From: an uncultured Anaerovibrio sp.
GTDB taxonomy: Bacteria; Bacillota; Negativicutes; Selenomonadales; Selenomonadaceae
Assembly: GCA_934196075.1 (NCBI GenBank)
Contig: CAKPVW010000005.1
Coordinates: forward strand, 1 to 64,000
Reading direction: 5' to 3'
DNA length: 64,000 bases
Under the pieces are notes generated by a model that was given only the letters and a program-made list of their open reading frames with translations, made no database searches and was not told the DNA's origin. Shown piece by piece: positions 7,212-16,172 of this stretch. How positions within the stretch are numbered: position 1 is the first letter of the stretch; each line of letters begins with the position of its first letter. The translations under genes and the position numbers were made by a program.

Positions 7212-8603
7212 ATGAGAAAGGAACATGATTTTCTCGGTGAATTGGAGATTCCAGATGAGGTTTATTATGGGGTACAGACCTTGAGAGCTATGGAGAATTT
7301 TGCCATTACTGGTCATAAGCTGGACGATGATTTCATTACGGCTATGGCACAGGTAAAGAAGGCTACCTTCCTGGGCAATATGTCTACTGGCAGAATGGAC
7401 AAGAAAATAGGCGATGCTCTTGTACAGGCTGCTGATGAAATTATTCAGGGCAAGCTCCATGATCAATTCCCAGTTGACCCAATTCAGGGTGGCGCTGGTA
7501 CTTCATGCAATATGAACATGAATGAGGTTTTGTGTAACAGAGCTTTGGAGATTCTGGGTGAAGCTAGAGGCCGTTATGATATTGTTTCACCAAATAACCA
7601 TGCTAATATGGCGCAGTCTACCAATGATGTGTTCCCAACTTCCATCAAGGTTTGTCTCAGATTCAAGGGCAAGAAGCTGATTGCAGCTTTGAATCTGCTA
7701 GCTGAGGAATTGGAGAAGAAGGCTGAGGAGTACAAGGATATCCTGAAAATGGGTCGTACACATCTGCAGGACGCCGTTCCTATTACTTTGGGACAGGAAA
7801 TGGGTGCCTATGCTTCTGCTGTTAGACGTGGGGTGCGTCGCATAGAAGCAGCTTTGGCTAATCTTCAATATATCAATATGGGTGGTACCGCTGTAGGCAC
7901 CGGACTTAATGCAGAGCCTGCTTATCTGGCTTGTATTGCTCAGGAATTAGAGAACGTTACTGGTGAGCAGTGGCAGGAAGCAGATAATCTCATTGATATG
8001 ACCAACAATACCGATGGTTTTGCAGATGTGTCTGCTGCTTTGAAGAATACTGCTCTGGTACTTATCAAAATGGCTAACGACTTCCGTTTGATGGCTTCTG
8101 GCCCAAGAGATGGCTTCTATGAATTGAAGCTGCCTATGCGTCAGCCAGGTTCTTCCATTATGCCAGGCAAGGTAAATCCTGTTATTGCCGAGGTTTTGAA
8201 CCAGACCTGTTATCAGGTTATTGGCAATGATTTGGCTGTTTCTTTGGGCGTTGAAAATGGTCAGTTTGAGCTGAATGTTATGGAGCCAGTTATTGCCTTC
8301 AATCTCTTCAACTCCATGAAATTCCTGACCAATGCAGTTAATGGCTTTGTAGATAAGCTGTTGAAAGATTTGCAGGCTAATAGAGAGCAGTGTCAGCATT
8401 GGGTTGATACCAGTGTAGGTGTTGTTACAGCGCTGCTGCCTCATATCGGCTATGAAACTTCCGCTATGCTAGCTAAGGAGGCATACAATTCTGGCCGCCC
8501 TATTAGGGAAATTATTCTGGAAAAGGGTATTATGACTCAGGAGAAGCTGGATGAAGTTATGGCGCCTATGTCCATGACCACACCAGGTATTACTGGCAAA
8601 TAA
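7212..8603 (+). CDS. aspA: Aspartate ammonia-lyase
   Basis: This enzyme interconverts L-aspartate with fumarate and ammonia, feeding fumarate to anaerobic respiration. The 463-residue protein has the fumarase/aspartase signature Gly-Ser-Ser-Ile-Met-Pro-Gly-Lys-Val-Asn-Pro around residues 313-323. Its N-terminus (Arg-Lys-Glu-His-Asp-Phe-Leu-Gly) and the Thr-Asn-Asp-Val-Phe-Pro-Thr block fit aspartase better than class II fumarase. It stands alone between the dispersed repeat at 6890 and a terminator at 8619. A link with the preceding menaquinone genes is plausible, since fumarate reduction uses low-potential quinones, but that is inference. Confidence 0.9.
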   Translation: MRKEHDFLGELEIPDEVYYGVQTLRAMENFAITGHKLDDDFITAMAQVKKATFLGNMSTGRMDKKIGDALVQAADEIIQGKLHDQFPVDPIQGGAGTSCNMNMNEVLCNRALEILGEARGRYDIVSPNNHANMAQSTNDVFPTSIKVCLRFKGKKLIAALNLLAEELEKKAEEYKDILKMGRTHLQDAVPITLGQEMGAYASAVRRGVRRIEAALANLQYINMGGTAVGTGLNAEPAYLACIAQELENVTGEQWQEADNLIDMTNNTDGFADVSAALKNTALVLIKMANDFRLMASGPRDGFYELKLPMRQPGSSIMPGKVNPVIAEVLNQTCYQVIGNDLAVSLGVENGQFELNVMEPVIAFNLFNSMKFLTNAVNGFVDKLLKDLQANREQCQHWVDTSVGVVTALLPHIGYETSAMLAKEAYNSGRPIREIILEKGIMTQEKLDEVMAPMSMTTPGITGK

Positions 8604-8618
8604 CATAATATTGTAGTT

Positions 8619-8690
8619 TTTGACATGATGGCATTCACATAGATGGCTGTTGCTATACTATGTATATGTCATCATGTTTTTTCTTTTTCG
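8619..8690 (+). terminator. Long hairpin terminator after aspA
   Basis: ACATGATG (from about 8622) pairs with CATCATGT (ending about 8680) in a long interrupted stem that also pairs ACATAG with CTATGT. TTTTTTC follows. Confidence 0.65.
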
Positions 8691-8848
8691 CCGGAAGAAT
8701 CTTACCTCTTAGAAGAGAGACGAATGGCAGTTTGCCGAATTGACACAAGCAATTGATCGTGGGTAAATAATTTTTGCCATGATATGATGAAAAAGTGTTA
8801 AAGCTACTCATAAGGTACTCAAAAAATGATGTTTTCTTGTGAAAATAA

Positions 8849-8877
8849 TTGACAGTGGTGAAATACTAGCATATAAT
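8849..8877 (+). promoter_or_regulatory. Consensus promoter of typA
   Basis: A perfect TTGACA (8849-8854), a 17-bp spacer and a perfect TATAAT (8872-8877). It lies inside the upstream extension of the typA frame, so it argues for the start codon at 8962. Confidence 0.9.
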
Positions 8878-8907
8878 TGTTATATTATTTCAGAATGTGT
8901 TATTTAT

Positions 8908-8930
8908 GGGGAGCAGGTGACTCCCCTTTT
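8908..8930 (+). terminator. Terminator-like hairpin in the typA leader
   Basis: GGGGAG (8908-8913), a seven-base loop, CTCCCC (8921-8926) and TTTTGTTTG, placed between the promoter and the start codon. It could attenuate transcription. Confidence 0.6.
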
Positions 8931-8961
8931 GTTTGCATTAATGGGAGGAATTGAAAAACCA

Positions 8962-10779
8962 ATGAGTACAAACGAGAATTTGAGAAATATTGCGATTATT
9001 GCCCATGTAGACCACGGTAAAACTACTTTGGTAGATGCTATGCTGCAGCAGAGCCACATTTTCCGTTCTAATGAGCAGGTTGCGGAGCGTGTAATGGATT
9101 CCGGTGACTTGGAGCGTGAACGTGGTATTACAATTCTTTCCAAGAATACTGCTATTATGTACAATGGTATCAAAATTAACATCGTAGATACTCCGGGTCA
9201 TGCTGATTTCGGTGGCGAGGTAGAGCGTGTACTGAACATGGTAGACGGCGTTGTTCTGCTGGTAGATGCCTTTGAGGGTCCAATGCCACAGACCAAATAT
9301 GTACTGCGCAAGGCTTTGGAGCAGGGCTTGAAGCCTATCGTTGTTATCAACAAGATAGACCGTCCTGATCAGCGCGTTGATGATGTTTATGATGAGGTTC
9401 TGGAACTATTCATGGATTTGGATGCTGACGATGAGCAGTTGGATTTCCCTTGCATCTATGCAACTGCTCGTGATGGTATCGCTAAGTACAGCATGGATGA
9501 CGATAATACTGATATGACTCCATTGATGGAGACTATTATTAAGGAGATTCCATGTCCAAAGGGTGATGCAGATGGCCCTCTCCAGATGATGATTACCAAT
9601 CTGGAGGCCGATGAATACGTAGGCAAGGTTGCTGTAGGCCGTATTATCCGTGGTAAGGTAAAGCCTAATCAGAATGTAGTTTTGCTGAATGGCGATAGTC
9701 AGACCAAGGCCAAGATTGGTAAGGTATATACTTATCAGGGCCTGAGCCGTGTAGAGGTTCCAGAGGCTTCCATGGGCGAAATTGTCTGCTTGACTGGTTT
9801 GGGCAATGTTAGCATTGGCCATACTGTTGCTGATGCAGAGAACCCAGAGGCTTTGCCAACGATCAATATTGATGAGCCAACTCTCTCCATGACCTTTGGT
9901 GTAAATACCAGTCCTTTTGCCGGTCGTGAGGGACAGTTTGTTACCTCTCGTCATCTCCGTGATCGTCTCTTCAAGGAAGTTGAGACTAATGTATCTCTCC
10001 GTGTAGAGGAAACTGACAGTGCTGATGTATTCAAGGTTTCTGGTCGTGGTGAGCTGCATCTGTCTATTTTGATTGAAACTATGCGTCGTGAGGGCTATGA
10101 GCTGCAGGTTGGTAAGCCAGAGGTTGTATACAAGACTATCAATGGTCAGAAGTGTGAGCCTATGGAGAACCTGACTATTGAGGTTCCTCAGGAATATCAG
10201 GGTACTGTTATGATGTCTCTTGGTACTCGCAAGGCAGAGCTGTCCAATATGACTGAGGTTTCTGGCTATATGCGCATGGAATTCCTGATTCCTGCACGTG
10301 GTTTGATTGGTTTCCGCTCTGAGCTTTTGACCAACACCAAGGGTAATGGCATTATGAACCATACTTTTGCTGGTTATGTACCTTATAAGGGAGATATTCC
10401 AGGCCGTGCTCGTGGTTCTCTGGTAGCCTTTGAGCAGGGCGAGACTACTGGCTATGGTATTTTCTCTTTGCAGGACCGTGGTACTATGTTTATCTCTCCT
10501 GGTCAGGCTGTATATGAGGGCATGATTGTAGGCGAGAACTCTCGTGAAATGGATATTGATATTAATCCTTGCAAAGCTAAGCACGTATCTAATATGCGTA
10601 CCTCCTCCTCTGATGAGGCTATCCGCCTTGTACCACCGCGGATTCTCAGCTTGGAGCAGGCTATTGAATACATCAATCAGGATGAATTGGTGGAGATTAC
10701 ACCTGAAAGTATTCGTCTCCGCAAGGCTATTTTGGACAAAACTATTCGCGGTCGTGCTAGCAAAAATGCAAGAAAGTAA
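8962..10779 (+). CDS. typA: Ribosome-associated translational GTPase TypA/BipA
   Basis: TypA is an EF-G-like GTPase that binds the 70S ribosome and helps growth under stress, probably through large-subunit assembly. The 605-residue product has the P-loop Ala-His-Val-Asp-His-Gly-Lys-Thr-Thr at residues 14-22, Asp-Thr-Pro-Gly-His for G3 and Asn-Lys-Ile-Asp for G4, then the EF-G-like domains and the BipA C-terminal domain. The start at 8962 follows a GGGAGG site at 8943-8948. The frame stays open up to 8839, but the promoter at 8849 lies inside that extension. It is monocistronic with a leader of about 80 bases. Confidence 0.95.
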   Translation: MSTNENLRNIAIIAHVDHGKTTLVDAMLQQSHIFRSNEQVAERVMDSGDLERERGITILSKNTAIMYNGIKINIVDTPGHADFGGEVERVLNMVDGVVLLVDAFEGPMPQTKYVLRKALEQGLKPIVVINKIDRPDQRVDDVYDEVLELFMDLDADDEQLDFPCIYATARDGIAKYSMDDDNTDMTPLMETIIKEIPCPKGDADGPLQMMITNLEADEYVGKVAVGRIIRGKVKPNQNVVLLNGDSQTKAKIGKVYTYQGLSRVEVPEASMGEIVCLTGLGNVSIGHTVADAENPEALPTINIDEPTLSMTFGVNTSPFAGREGQFVTSRHLRDRLFKEVETNVSLRVEETDSADVFKVSGRGELHLSILIETMRREGYELQVGKPEVVYKTINGQKCEPMENLTIEVPQEYQGTVMMSLGTRKAELSNMTEVSGYMRMEFLIPARGLIGFRSELLTNTKGNGIMNHTFAGYVPYKGDIPGRARGSLVAFEQGETTGYGIFSLQDRGTMFISPGQAVYEGMIVGENSREMDIDINPCKAKHVSNMRTSSSDEAIRLVPPRILSLEQAIEYINQDELVEITPESIRLRKAILDKTIRGRASKNARK

Positions 10780-10798
10780 AATAGGTCTTTAATCTCTA

Positions 10799-10827
10799 TT
10801 GATATTTATTGTATTATCATGTACAAT
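10799..10827 (+). promoter_or_regulatory. Promoter of sepF
   Basis: TTGATA (10799-10804), a 17-bp spacer and TACAAT (10822-10827). Confidence 0.65.
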
Positions 10828-10918
10828 ATTAGCAGACTGATATATTGTATGTTAAAATGTGTGGCTCTTGAACAGTGTAAATAATTGTTTAGGAGGAAAA
10901 TATCATAGGGATTACGGG

Positions 10919-11455
10919 ATGTATTTGGAGGCGGAGACTGTGGAGATATTTGATAGACTTAAGAATTTTTTGGCACCTATGGATGAGGAGCTTATTTTTG
11001 ACGATGGATATGCTAAGGCAGAGGATGTTGCTGCTTCTGCATCTACTGCTACTGCTCAGCAAAGTGTTAGCAGCCAGCAGGTTGTGGGTGGCTCTAGCGT
11101 AGATAGTATTGATACTAATCCGTTTGCCCAGGCAGCCATAAACCGTCAGAATATGAAGTTGGTTGTCAACAACAAGGAGCGGGAGATGCATATTCAGATT
11201 TACACTCCTCAGAATTTTGATAGTGTATCTGAAATCGCAGACGCACTTAAGTCAAAGCGCTCCGCGATTGTAAACTATGAGCGGGTAGAGTTGGCTGAGC
11301 AGCGCCGTATTTGTGATTTTCTCAATGGCGTTTGCTATGTACAGGATGGTGATGTTCGTCGCGTTACTTCGACTATGGTATTGTATGTACCTGACTGTGT
11401 TGAAATTGACGAGATTAAGAGCGTAGCACCTGATGCTGCCCCAATAAAGTTCTAA
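10919..11455 (+). CDS. sepF: Cell division protein SepF
   Basis: SepF tethers FtsZ filaments to the membrane and shapes the septum in Firmicutes and Actinobacteria. The 178-residue product has an N-terminal amphipathic helix (Ile-Phe-Asp-Arg-Leu-Lys-Asn-Phe-Leu), a low-complexity Ala/Ser/Gln linker at about residues 39-62, and the conserved core with Ile-Val-Asn-Tyr-Glu-Arg and Arg-Arg-Ile-Cys-Asp-Phe-Leu-Asn-Gly. The start at 10919 puts the membrane helix at the N-terminus, although an AGGAGG lies an unusually long 21 bases before it. A GTG at 10859 would add a non-family extension. It is alone between a promoter and a terminator. Confidence 0.88.
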   Translation: MYLEAETVEIFDRLKNFLAPMDEELIFDDGYAKAEDVAASASTATAQQSVSSQQVVGGSSVDSIDTNPFAQAAINRQNMKLVVNNKEREMHIQIYTPQNFDSVSEIADALKSKRSAIVNYERVELAEQRRICDFLNGVCYVQDGDVRRVTSTMVLYVPDCVEIDEIKSVAPDAAPIKF

Positions 11456-11468
11456 TCAAATGATAGGC

Positions 11469-11510
11469 ATGGAGTCAGTTTGCCCTAGGGTAGATTGACT
11501 CCATTTTTTT
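11469..11510 (+). terminator. Terminator of sepF
   Basis: A perfect 9-bp stem (11469-11477 with 11496-11504), with further inner pairing, and a run of seven T. Confidence 0.85.
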
Positions 11511-11535
11511 GCATGGTGTTGATATGGCTGATACA

Positions 11536-11564
11536 TTGACAATACAATAAAAAATTAATATAAT
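11536..11564 (+). promoter_or_regulatory. Consensus promoter of greA-lysS
   Basis: TTGACA (11536-11541), a 17-bp spacer and TATAAT (11559-11564), both boxes perfect. Confidence 0.9.
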
Positions 11565-11579
11565 GGTACGGTATGGCTT

Positions 11580-11613
11580 ATTAGCACAACACCCCGCCGC
11601 TTATATAGGTGAG
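11580..11613. repeat. Partial dispersed repeat in the greA leader
   Basis: An inverted copy of part of the element at 6890-7030 (the CCACC palindrome and the neighbouring TTAGCACAAC). It lies between the promoter and greA, so it is transcribed. Confidence 0.65.
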
Positions 11614-11678
11614 TATCATTTAATTATGAAAAATATGGGCTTTGTCCATAACAATATATGTAAAGGAGTTTTTGTAAA

Positions 11679-12152
11679 ATGGCAGATAAACGTGTATTGC
11701 TGACAGCTGATGGTCTGAAGAAGCTGCAGGAAAAACTGGATTTTTTGAAAGGCGAGAGAAGACAGGAGGTTGCCGCACGTCTGAAGGCAGCCATTGCTCT
11801 GGGCGATTTGTCCGAGAACTCCGAGTATGATGATGCCAAGAATGAGCAGGCATTTTTGGAAGGCGAGATTTTGGAGCTGGAGGAAAGTATCCGCAACTCC
11901 AAGATTATTGAGGCTAGTGCAGATAGTAATACTGTATCTCTTGGTGCTCAGGTTGTATTGAAGGACATTGAATTTGATGAGGTTGATACATATATGCTGG
12001 TTGGTGCTACTGAGGCTGATCCAGATAACGGCAAAATATCCAATGAGTCTCCAGTAGGTCTGGCTATTATGGGACAGCCTGTAGGCTCTGTAGTAGATGT
12101 TGTGGTTGGCGAAAATGTTATCCAGTATCAGATAATGGAAATTAAGAACTAA
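11679..12152 (+). CDS. greA: Transcription elongation factor GreA
   Basis: GreA inserts its coiled coil into the RNA polymerase secondary channel and triggers cleavage of backtracked transcripts. At 157 residues the length is usual. The N-terminal coiled coil (about residues 1-75) has the tip acidic pair in Gly-Asp-Leu-Ser-Glu-Asn-Ser-Glu-Tyr, and the C-terminal FKBP-like domain follows with Pro-Val-Gly-Leu-Ala-Ile-Met-Gly. An AAAGGAG site precedes the ATG. It is followed 16 bases later by lysS, a pairing common in Firmicutes. Confidence 0.95.
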   Translation: MADKRVLLTADGLKKLQEKLDFLKGERRQEVAARLKAAIALGDLSENSEYDDAKNEQAFLEGEILELEESIRNSKIIEASADSNTVSLGAQVVLKDIEFDEVDTYMLVGATEADPDNGKISNESPVGLAIMGQPVGSVVDVVVGENVIQYQIMEIKN

Positions 12153-12168
12153 TAGGAGATAGATTTAA

Positions 12169-14100
12169 GTGTCAGAAAACAAGGAAAACAGACCTGTTGA
12201 GCAGGATATGAATGAATTGATGAAGGTTCGCCGTGATAAGCTGGCAGCCTTTGAAGCCAAGGGAGTGGCTCCATTTGGTCATCGTTTTGAGGTTTCTCAT
12301 CATGCTAAGGATGTGCTGGAGCAGTTTGGCCATCTGGAGGGGGAAGAGGAAAGCTCTGAGGAGATTACTATTGCTGGACGCCTTATGGCTATTCGTGGTC
12401 ATGGCAAGGCTAGTTTCTCTGTGCTAATGGATCGCAGCGGTCGCATTCAGATTTATTTCAAGCTGGATGTGTTGGGAGATGAAAAGTATTCCCAGTTTAA
12501 GCTGCTGGATATTGGTGATATTATTGGTGTCAAGGGACATGTATTCCGTACCCGTCGTGGAGAGATTACTGTTCGTGTTGATGATTTTGACATGTTGTCC
12601 AAGTCTCTGCGTCCATTGCCTGAGAAGTTCCACGGCTTGACCGATACGGAGATTCGTTATCGTCAGCGTTATGTTGATTTGATTATGAACCCTGAGGTTA
12701 TGAATACCTTTGTGGCAAGAACCAATATTATGAAATCCATACGTGAGTATTTGGATGCTAGAGACTATATCGAAGTAGAGACGCCAGTATTGGGTACTAT
12801 TGCTGGTGGTGCGGCAGCCCGCCCATTTATTACCCATCATAATACTTTGGATCTGGATATGTATCTTCGTATCGCTACAGAGCTGAACCTGAAGCGTCTG
12901 ATTGTTGGTGGCATGGAGCGCGTTTATGAAATGGGCCGTGTTTTCCGTAACGAAGGTATGGATGTCCGTCATAATCCTGAGTTTACTACTATTGAGCTTT
13001 ATCAGGCTTATGCAGATTATACTGATTTAATGGATATTACTGAGGGCCTGGTGCTGAATGCAGCCAACAAGGTTCTGGGCACAACTGAATTTGACTATCA
13101 GGGCACCCATATTGATTTGTCCAAGGTAAAGCGCATCAGCATGAATGATGCGGTCAAGGAAGCTACTGGCAAGGATTTCCTTAGCTGTAAGACTGTTGAG
13201 GAAGCAAGAGCTATGGCTGATGAGATTGGCGTTCCTTATGAGGAGCGTTTTGGTATCGGTGGTATTCTCAACGCTGCCTTTGAGGAAAAGGTGGAGGAGT
13301 CCTTGATTCAGCCAACCTTTATTACTGGTCATCCTACGGAGATTTCTCCATTGGCCAAGCGCAACCCTGAGAACCCAATGATTACAGATAGATTTGAGTT
13401 CTTTATCTATGGTCGTGAACTGGCTAACGGCTTTACTGAGCTGAATGATCCTATCGATCAGGAGGGACGTTTCCTGGATCAGCTGAAGCAGCGTGAGGCT
13501 GGTGATGATGAAGCTCACGAGATGGATCGTGACTTTATTACTGCTCTGGAATATGGTTTGCCGCCAACAGGTGGTTTGGGTATTGGCATTGATCGTCTGG
13601 TAATGTTCCTGACTGATAGTGCCTCTATCCGTGATGTACTGCTGTTCCCTACAATGAAGCCATTGGCTGGCGAAGGGAAAAAGAACTTGCATACTAATGC
13701 GCCAGCAGAGGTTGAGGAAAAGATTGATTTCTCCAAGGTTCAGATTGAGCCTTTGTTTGAAGAATGTGTAGACTTCGAGACTTTCTCCAAGTCTGATTTC
13801 CGTGCCGTAAAGGTTAAGGCCTGTGAGGTTGTGCCAAAATCCAAGAAGCTGTTGAAGTTTACACTGGATGATGGTACTGATACTGATAGGGTTATTCTCA
13901 GTGGGATTCGTCAGTATTATGAGCCAGAGGAGTTGGTAGGTAAAACATTGATTGCTATTGTTAACCTGCCTCCAAGAACCATGATGGGCATTGATTCCTG
14001 CGGTATGATCATAAGTGCTGTTCATCAGGAGGATGGGGAAGAAGGTCTGAACCTGTTGGTGGTATCTGACCGCATTCCAGCCGGTGCAAAATTGTACTAA
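12169..14100 (+). CDS. lysS: Lysyl-tRNA synthetase with C-terminal tRNA-binding domain
   Basis: This class II synthetase charges tRNA-Lys. The first ~505 residues form a normal LysRS: an OB-fold anticodon-binding domain, motif 2 (Val-Phe-Arg-Asn-Glu-Gly) and motif 3 (Gly-Leu-Gly-Ile-Gly-Ile-Asp-Arg-Leu). After a short linker, residues of about 530-643 form an EMAP/Trbp111-type tRNA-binding OB domain like the C-terminus of MetRS (Asp-Phe-Arg-Ala-Val-Lys-Val; Asn-Leu-Pro-Pro-Arg-Thr-Met-Met-Gly; Ser-Cys-Gly-Met). The total of 643 residues is about 140 more than usual. A GTG at 12169 with AGGAGA upstream is the start. Two strong hairpins follow. Confidence 0.93.
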   Translation: MSENKENRPVEQDMNELMKVRRDKLAAFEAKGVAPFGHRFEVSHHAKDVLEQFGHLEGEEESSEEITIAGRLMAIRGHGKASFSVLMDRSGRIQIYFKLDVLGDEKYSQFKLLDIGDIIGVKGHVFRTRRGEITVRVDDFDMLSKSLRPLPEKFHGLTDTEIRYRQRYVDLIMNPEVMNTFVARTNIMKSIREYLDARDYIEVETPVLGTIAGGAAARPFITHHNTLDLDMYLRIATELNLKRLIVGGMERVYEMGRVFRNEGMDVRHNPEFTTIELYQAYADYTDLMDITEGLVLNAANKVLGTTEFDYQGTHIDLSKVKRISMNDAVKEATGKDFLSCKTVEEARAMADEIGVPYEERFGIGGILNAAFEEKVEESLIQPTFITGHPTEISPLAKRNPENPMITDRFEFFIYGRELANGFTELNDPIDQEGRFLDQLKQREAGDDEAHEMDRDFITALEYGLPPTGGLGIGIDRLVMFLTDSASIRDVLLFPTMKPLAGEGKKNLHTNAPAEVEEKIDFSKVQIEPLFEECVDFETFSKSDFRAVKVKACEVVPKSKKLLKFTLDDGTDTDRVILSGIRQYYEPEELVGKTLIAIVNLPPRTMMGIDSCGMIISAVHQEDGEEGLNLLVVSDRIPAGAKLY

Positions 14101-14107
14101 AATAATG

Positions 14108-14139
14108 CAGTTCCAGCAGCTTGGAAACTGCTGGAACTG
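14108..14139 (+). terminator. Perfect 12-bp hairpin after lysS
   Basis: Arms 14108-14119 and 14128-14139 match perfectly. No T run follows, so it may protect the 3' end and work with the terminator just downstream. Confidence 0.6.
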
Positions 14140-14150
14140 AAAATAGTTAA

Positions 14151-14182
14151 TCCGGGTAGTTATATACTGCCCGGATATTTTT
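14151..14182 (+). terminator. Terminator of greA-lysS
   Basis: A 10-bp stem (14151-14160 with 14166-14175, one G-T pair) followed by TATTTTT. Confidence 0.8.
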
Positions 14183-14269
14183 ATGTCACGGAATGCTTGA
14201 GCCCTATGCTGCATAGGACTGAGCCATCCCACCAGTCGCTAATTTATGCGCCTCTCATTACAGTATTTT

Positions 14270-14317
14270 AATATAATGAGGTGCCCGATGTCCCCTACCT
14301 ATATAGGCGGTGGGAAA
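14270..14317. repeat. Partial dispersed repeat
   Basis: Matches the first hairpin of the element at 6890-7030, including the flanking GAGGTG-CCGATGTCCCC stretch, in the same orientation. Confidence 0.65.
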
Positions 14318-14365
14318 TTGCAGATAAGCTCTGTAAGGGAAGTAACCCATCCAGCAGTCAACAAA

Positions 14366-14420
14366 TAATTGACAAAATCAAAAAACCGGAATATACTAAA
14401 AATGAGTATATTCCGGTAGA
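14366..14420. repeat. Outer repeat R3, left copy, with a perfect 12-bp palindrome
   Basis: CCGGAATATACT (14386-14397), a seven-base loop and AGTATATTCCGG (14405-14416) form a perfect inverted repeat. About 50 bases including it recur in direct orientation at 16121-16172. Confidence 0.7.
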
Positions 14421-14455
14421 GATTCTGGATCCTAGGCATGGAATTGTTCAACCTA

Positions 14456-14610
14456 AGGTTAGCTATCAGAATGTATACTATCGAACTAGGTTAAGCTAGC
14501 AGAACGGAAAACTTTTTCTTTATATTAGGGCGCTGGGAGGCCTTGCGGTACAAGGGATGCGAGATTGTCACTGTACCTTCTTTGAGCCTTTGGGAGGTGC
14601 GATAATAGGA
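14456..14610. repeat. Inner repeat R2, left copy
   Basis: About 100-150 bases beginning AGGTTAGCTATCAG recur with few changes at 15769-15933 in direct orientation, on the other side of the Rpn gene. Similarity is highest over the first ~100 bases and patchy after that. Confidence 0.75.
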
Positions 14611-14637
14611 TATGAGTAATTCTATGTAAATATCGTA

Positions 14638-14666
14638 TTGCTTATAAAATTCGCCTATGTTATAAT
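14638..14666 (+). promoter_or_regulatory. Promoter of the Rpn gene at 14718
   Basis: TTGCTT (14638-14643), a 17-bp spacer and TATAAT (14661-14666). Confidence 0.6.
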
Positions 14667-14717
14667 AAGTATACAAACATACCTTCTTTTGCTGTTAATG
14701 ATTGAAAGGGGTATCCT

Positions 14718-15587
14718 ATGACAAATCGAAAAATACGTGATACTGTATTTTGCCATTACATGGCTACAGAATCACATTTGCTGGAATTGTTCAATGCTTT
14801 GAACGATACTCATTTAAAAAATTCCTCCAATGTTAATATCAATACGCTGGAAGGAAGTTTTTTCAGTAATATCAAAAATGACATTTCTTTTCTGATGGAT
14901 AATTTGGTTATCGTACTTATTGAGCATCAAACGACTATGAATCCCAATATGCCCTTGCGGTTTTTAAGCTATCTTGACGAACTATATCGCAGAATTGTCA
15001 GCGGACAGTCAGCTAAAATTTATGGCAGCGAGTTGATCAAGGTACCTGCTCCTGAATTTTATGTTTTTTATGATGGAGATGATATGTCATTTGACCAGCA
15101 GATATTAAAATTAAGTAATGCATTTGAGTCAGCCTCAGAAAATCTAGAGTTAATTGTTCATGTGTATAACCTTGGTGATGGTAAAAGTGAGACACTAAAG
15201 CAGAAATGCTCTGCAATAAAGGAATACAGCATATTTTCCAACAAGTATAAATTTTACAGAAAGCAGAAATTTACCATTGATCAAGCTGTAAGAGAAGCTA
15301 TTCGTTATTGTTTGGAACACAATATCATGACGGAATATTTAAGAAATAATGAAAAAGAGGTGATAGATATGTTTGGATTTGAATGGAATGAAAAAGAAGA
15401 AAAAGATGCTCTGATTAAAGTTGGCGAAGCTAGGGGGGAAGCTCGTGGTGAAGCTAGAGGTGAAATCAGGGGGACATTAAGGGCCATAAAAAATCTAATG
15501 AGAACCACTAACTTATCTGCTGAAGCAGCCATGAAAGCAATAGGCATCTCACCTTCAGAATACAAAAATTATCTTATGATGCTTTAA
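14718..15587 (+). CDS. Rpn-family nuclease/putative transposase, intact
   Basis: This 289-residue protein is of the PD-(D/E)XK Rpn type. The core near residues 55-80 has Asn-Asp-Ile-Ser-Phe-Leu-Met-Asp then Ile-Glu-His-Gln-Thr, giving the Asp...Glu-x-Gln pattern. The middle contains a long helical region, and the C-terminus has a Gly-Glu-Ala-Arg repeat followed by the tail Ala-Met-Lys-Ala-Ile-Gly-Ile-Ser-Pro-Ser-Glu-Tyr. That tail resembles the fragments at 1-240 and 375-617. It has its own promoter and terminator and sits between direct repeats R2 and R3. It could be a domesticated or mobile nuclease. It is not closely similar to the core of the gene at 643, so it is a separate subfamily. 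Confidence 0.8.
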   Translation: MTNRKIRDTVFCHYMATESHLLELFNALNDTHLKNSSNVNINTLEGSFFSNIKNDISFLMDNLVIVLIEHQTTMNPNMPLRFLSYLDELYRRIVSGQSAKIYGSELIKVPAPEFYVFYDGDDMSFDQQILKLSNAFESASENLELIVHVYNLGDGKSETLKQKCSAIKEYSIFSNKYKFYRKQKFTIDQAVREAIRYCLEHNIMTEYLRNNEKEVIDMFGFEWNEKEEKDALIKVGEARGEARGEARGEIRGTLRAIKNLMRTTNLSAEAAMKAIGISPSEYKNYLMML

Positions 15588-15610
15588 GATTAAAACAGCA
15601 TTGAATTTTT

Positions 15611-15653
15611 AAGGTCAAATCGACATTGCGATGTAGATTTGACCTTATTTTTG
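15611..15653 (+). terminator. Terminator of the Rpn gene
   Basis: A perfect 11-bp stem (15611-15621 with 15636-15646) followed by a T-rich run. Confidence 0.8.
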
Positions 15654-15768
15654 TGATAATAACTTATATCGCAGTTAATATATGAATTTGGTTAGAATAG
15701 GGGAATATTGTATAGAGATATATACAAGAGATACATATAGATACTATAATTATGTATACTTTCATACG

Positions 15769-15933
15769 TAGGTTAGCTATCAGGATGTATACTATCGAAC
15801 TAGGTTAAACTAGCAAAACGGAAAACTTTTTTCTTTTCTTTTTCTTTATATTAGGGAGCTGGGAGGCCTTGCGGCACAAGGACTAAGAGGATGTCTCTGC
15901 ACCTAGTTAGAACCTTTTGAAGGTGCGGTACAA
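15769..15933. repeat. Inner repeat R2, right copy
   Basis: Direct copy of 14456-14610. It differs by small indels, among them extra T-rich bases near 15830, and diverges toward its end. Confidence 0.75.
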
Positions 15934-15940
15934 GATGCGG

Positions 15941-16060
15941 AAACAGGAACGCAAAGCGGAACGGTATATTGACACCGTTCCTGGTTAGGTGCCCAAACAG
16001 GAACGGAAAACGGAACGATATCTGAGTACCGTTCCTAAATGGTAGCCTAAACAGGAACAG
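15941..16060. repeat. 54-bp tandem repeats with internal hairpins
   Basis: Two units with an exact 54-base period (15941-15994 and 15995-16048) and the beginning of a third (16049 on), each starting AAACAGGAAC. Each full unit contains an inverted repeat of the GGAACGGT...ACCGTTCC type. The units differ from one another at roughly a fifth of positions. Confidence 0.75.
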
Positions 16061-16120
16061 TGGCAGACGGTGCTGCGTAATGTGCGCCTTTAGAAGGGAC
16101 AGTATTATGAATTGTAAAAA

Positions 16121-16172
16121 TTGATAATGCAAAAAAGCTGAAATATACTGAAAATGAGTATACTCCAGCGTG
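16121..16172. repeat. Outer repeat R3, right copy
   Basis: A degenerate direct copy of 14366-14420. The palindrome arms are 16137-16149 and 16157-16169 with two mismatches. Confidence 0.6.

Noticed and set aside
8839-8961. An upstream extension of typA beginning at 8839
   Set aside because: The consensus promoter and a terminator-like hairpin lie within it, and family members begin near residue 42 of the long form.
14281-14499. A 72-codon frame after lysS
   Set aside because: It runs through the dispersed repeat, the R3 palindrome and the start of R2, so it is a by-product of repeats.
14366-16172. A CRISPR array or prophage attachment site at the repeats
   Set aside because: Repeats are few, long and unequal, without uniform spacers, cas genes, integrase or tRNA nearby.
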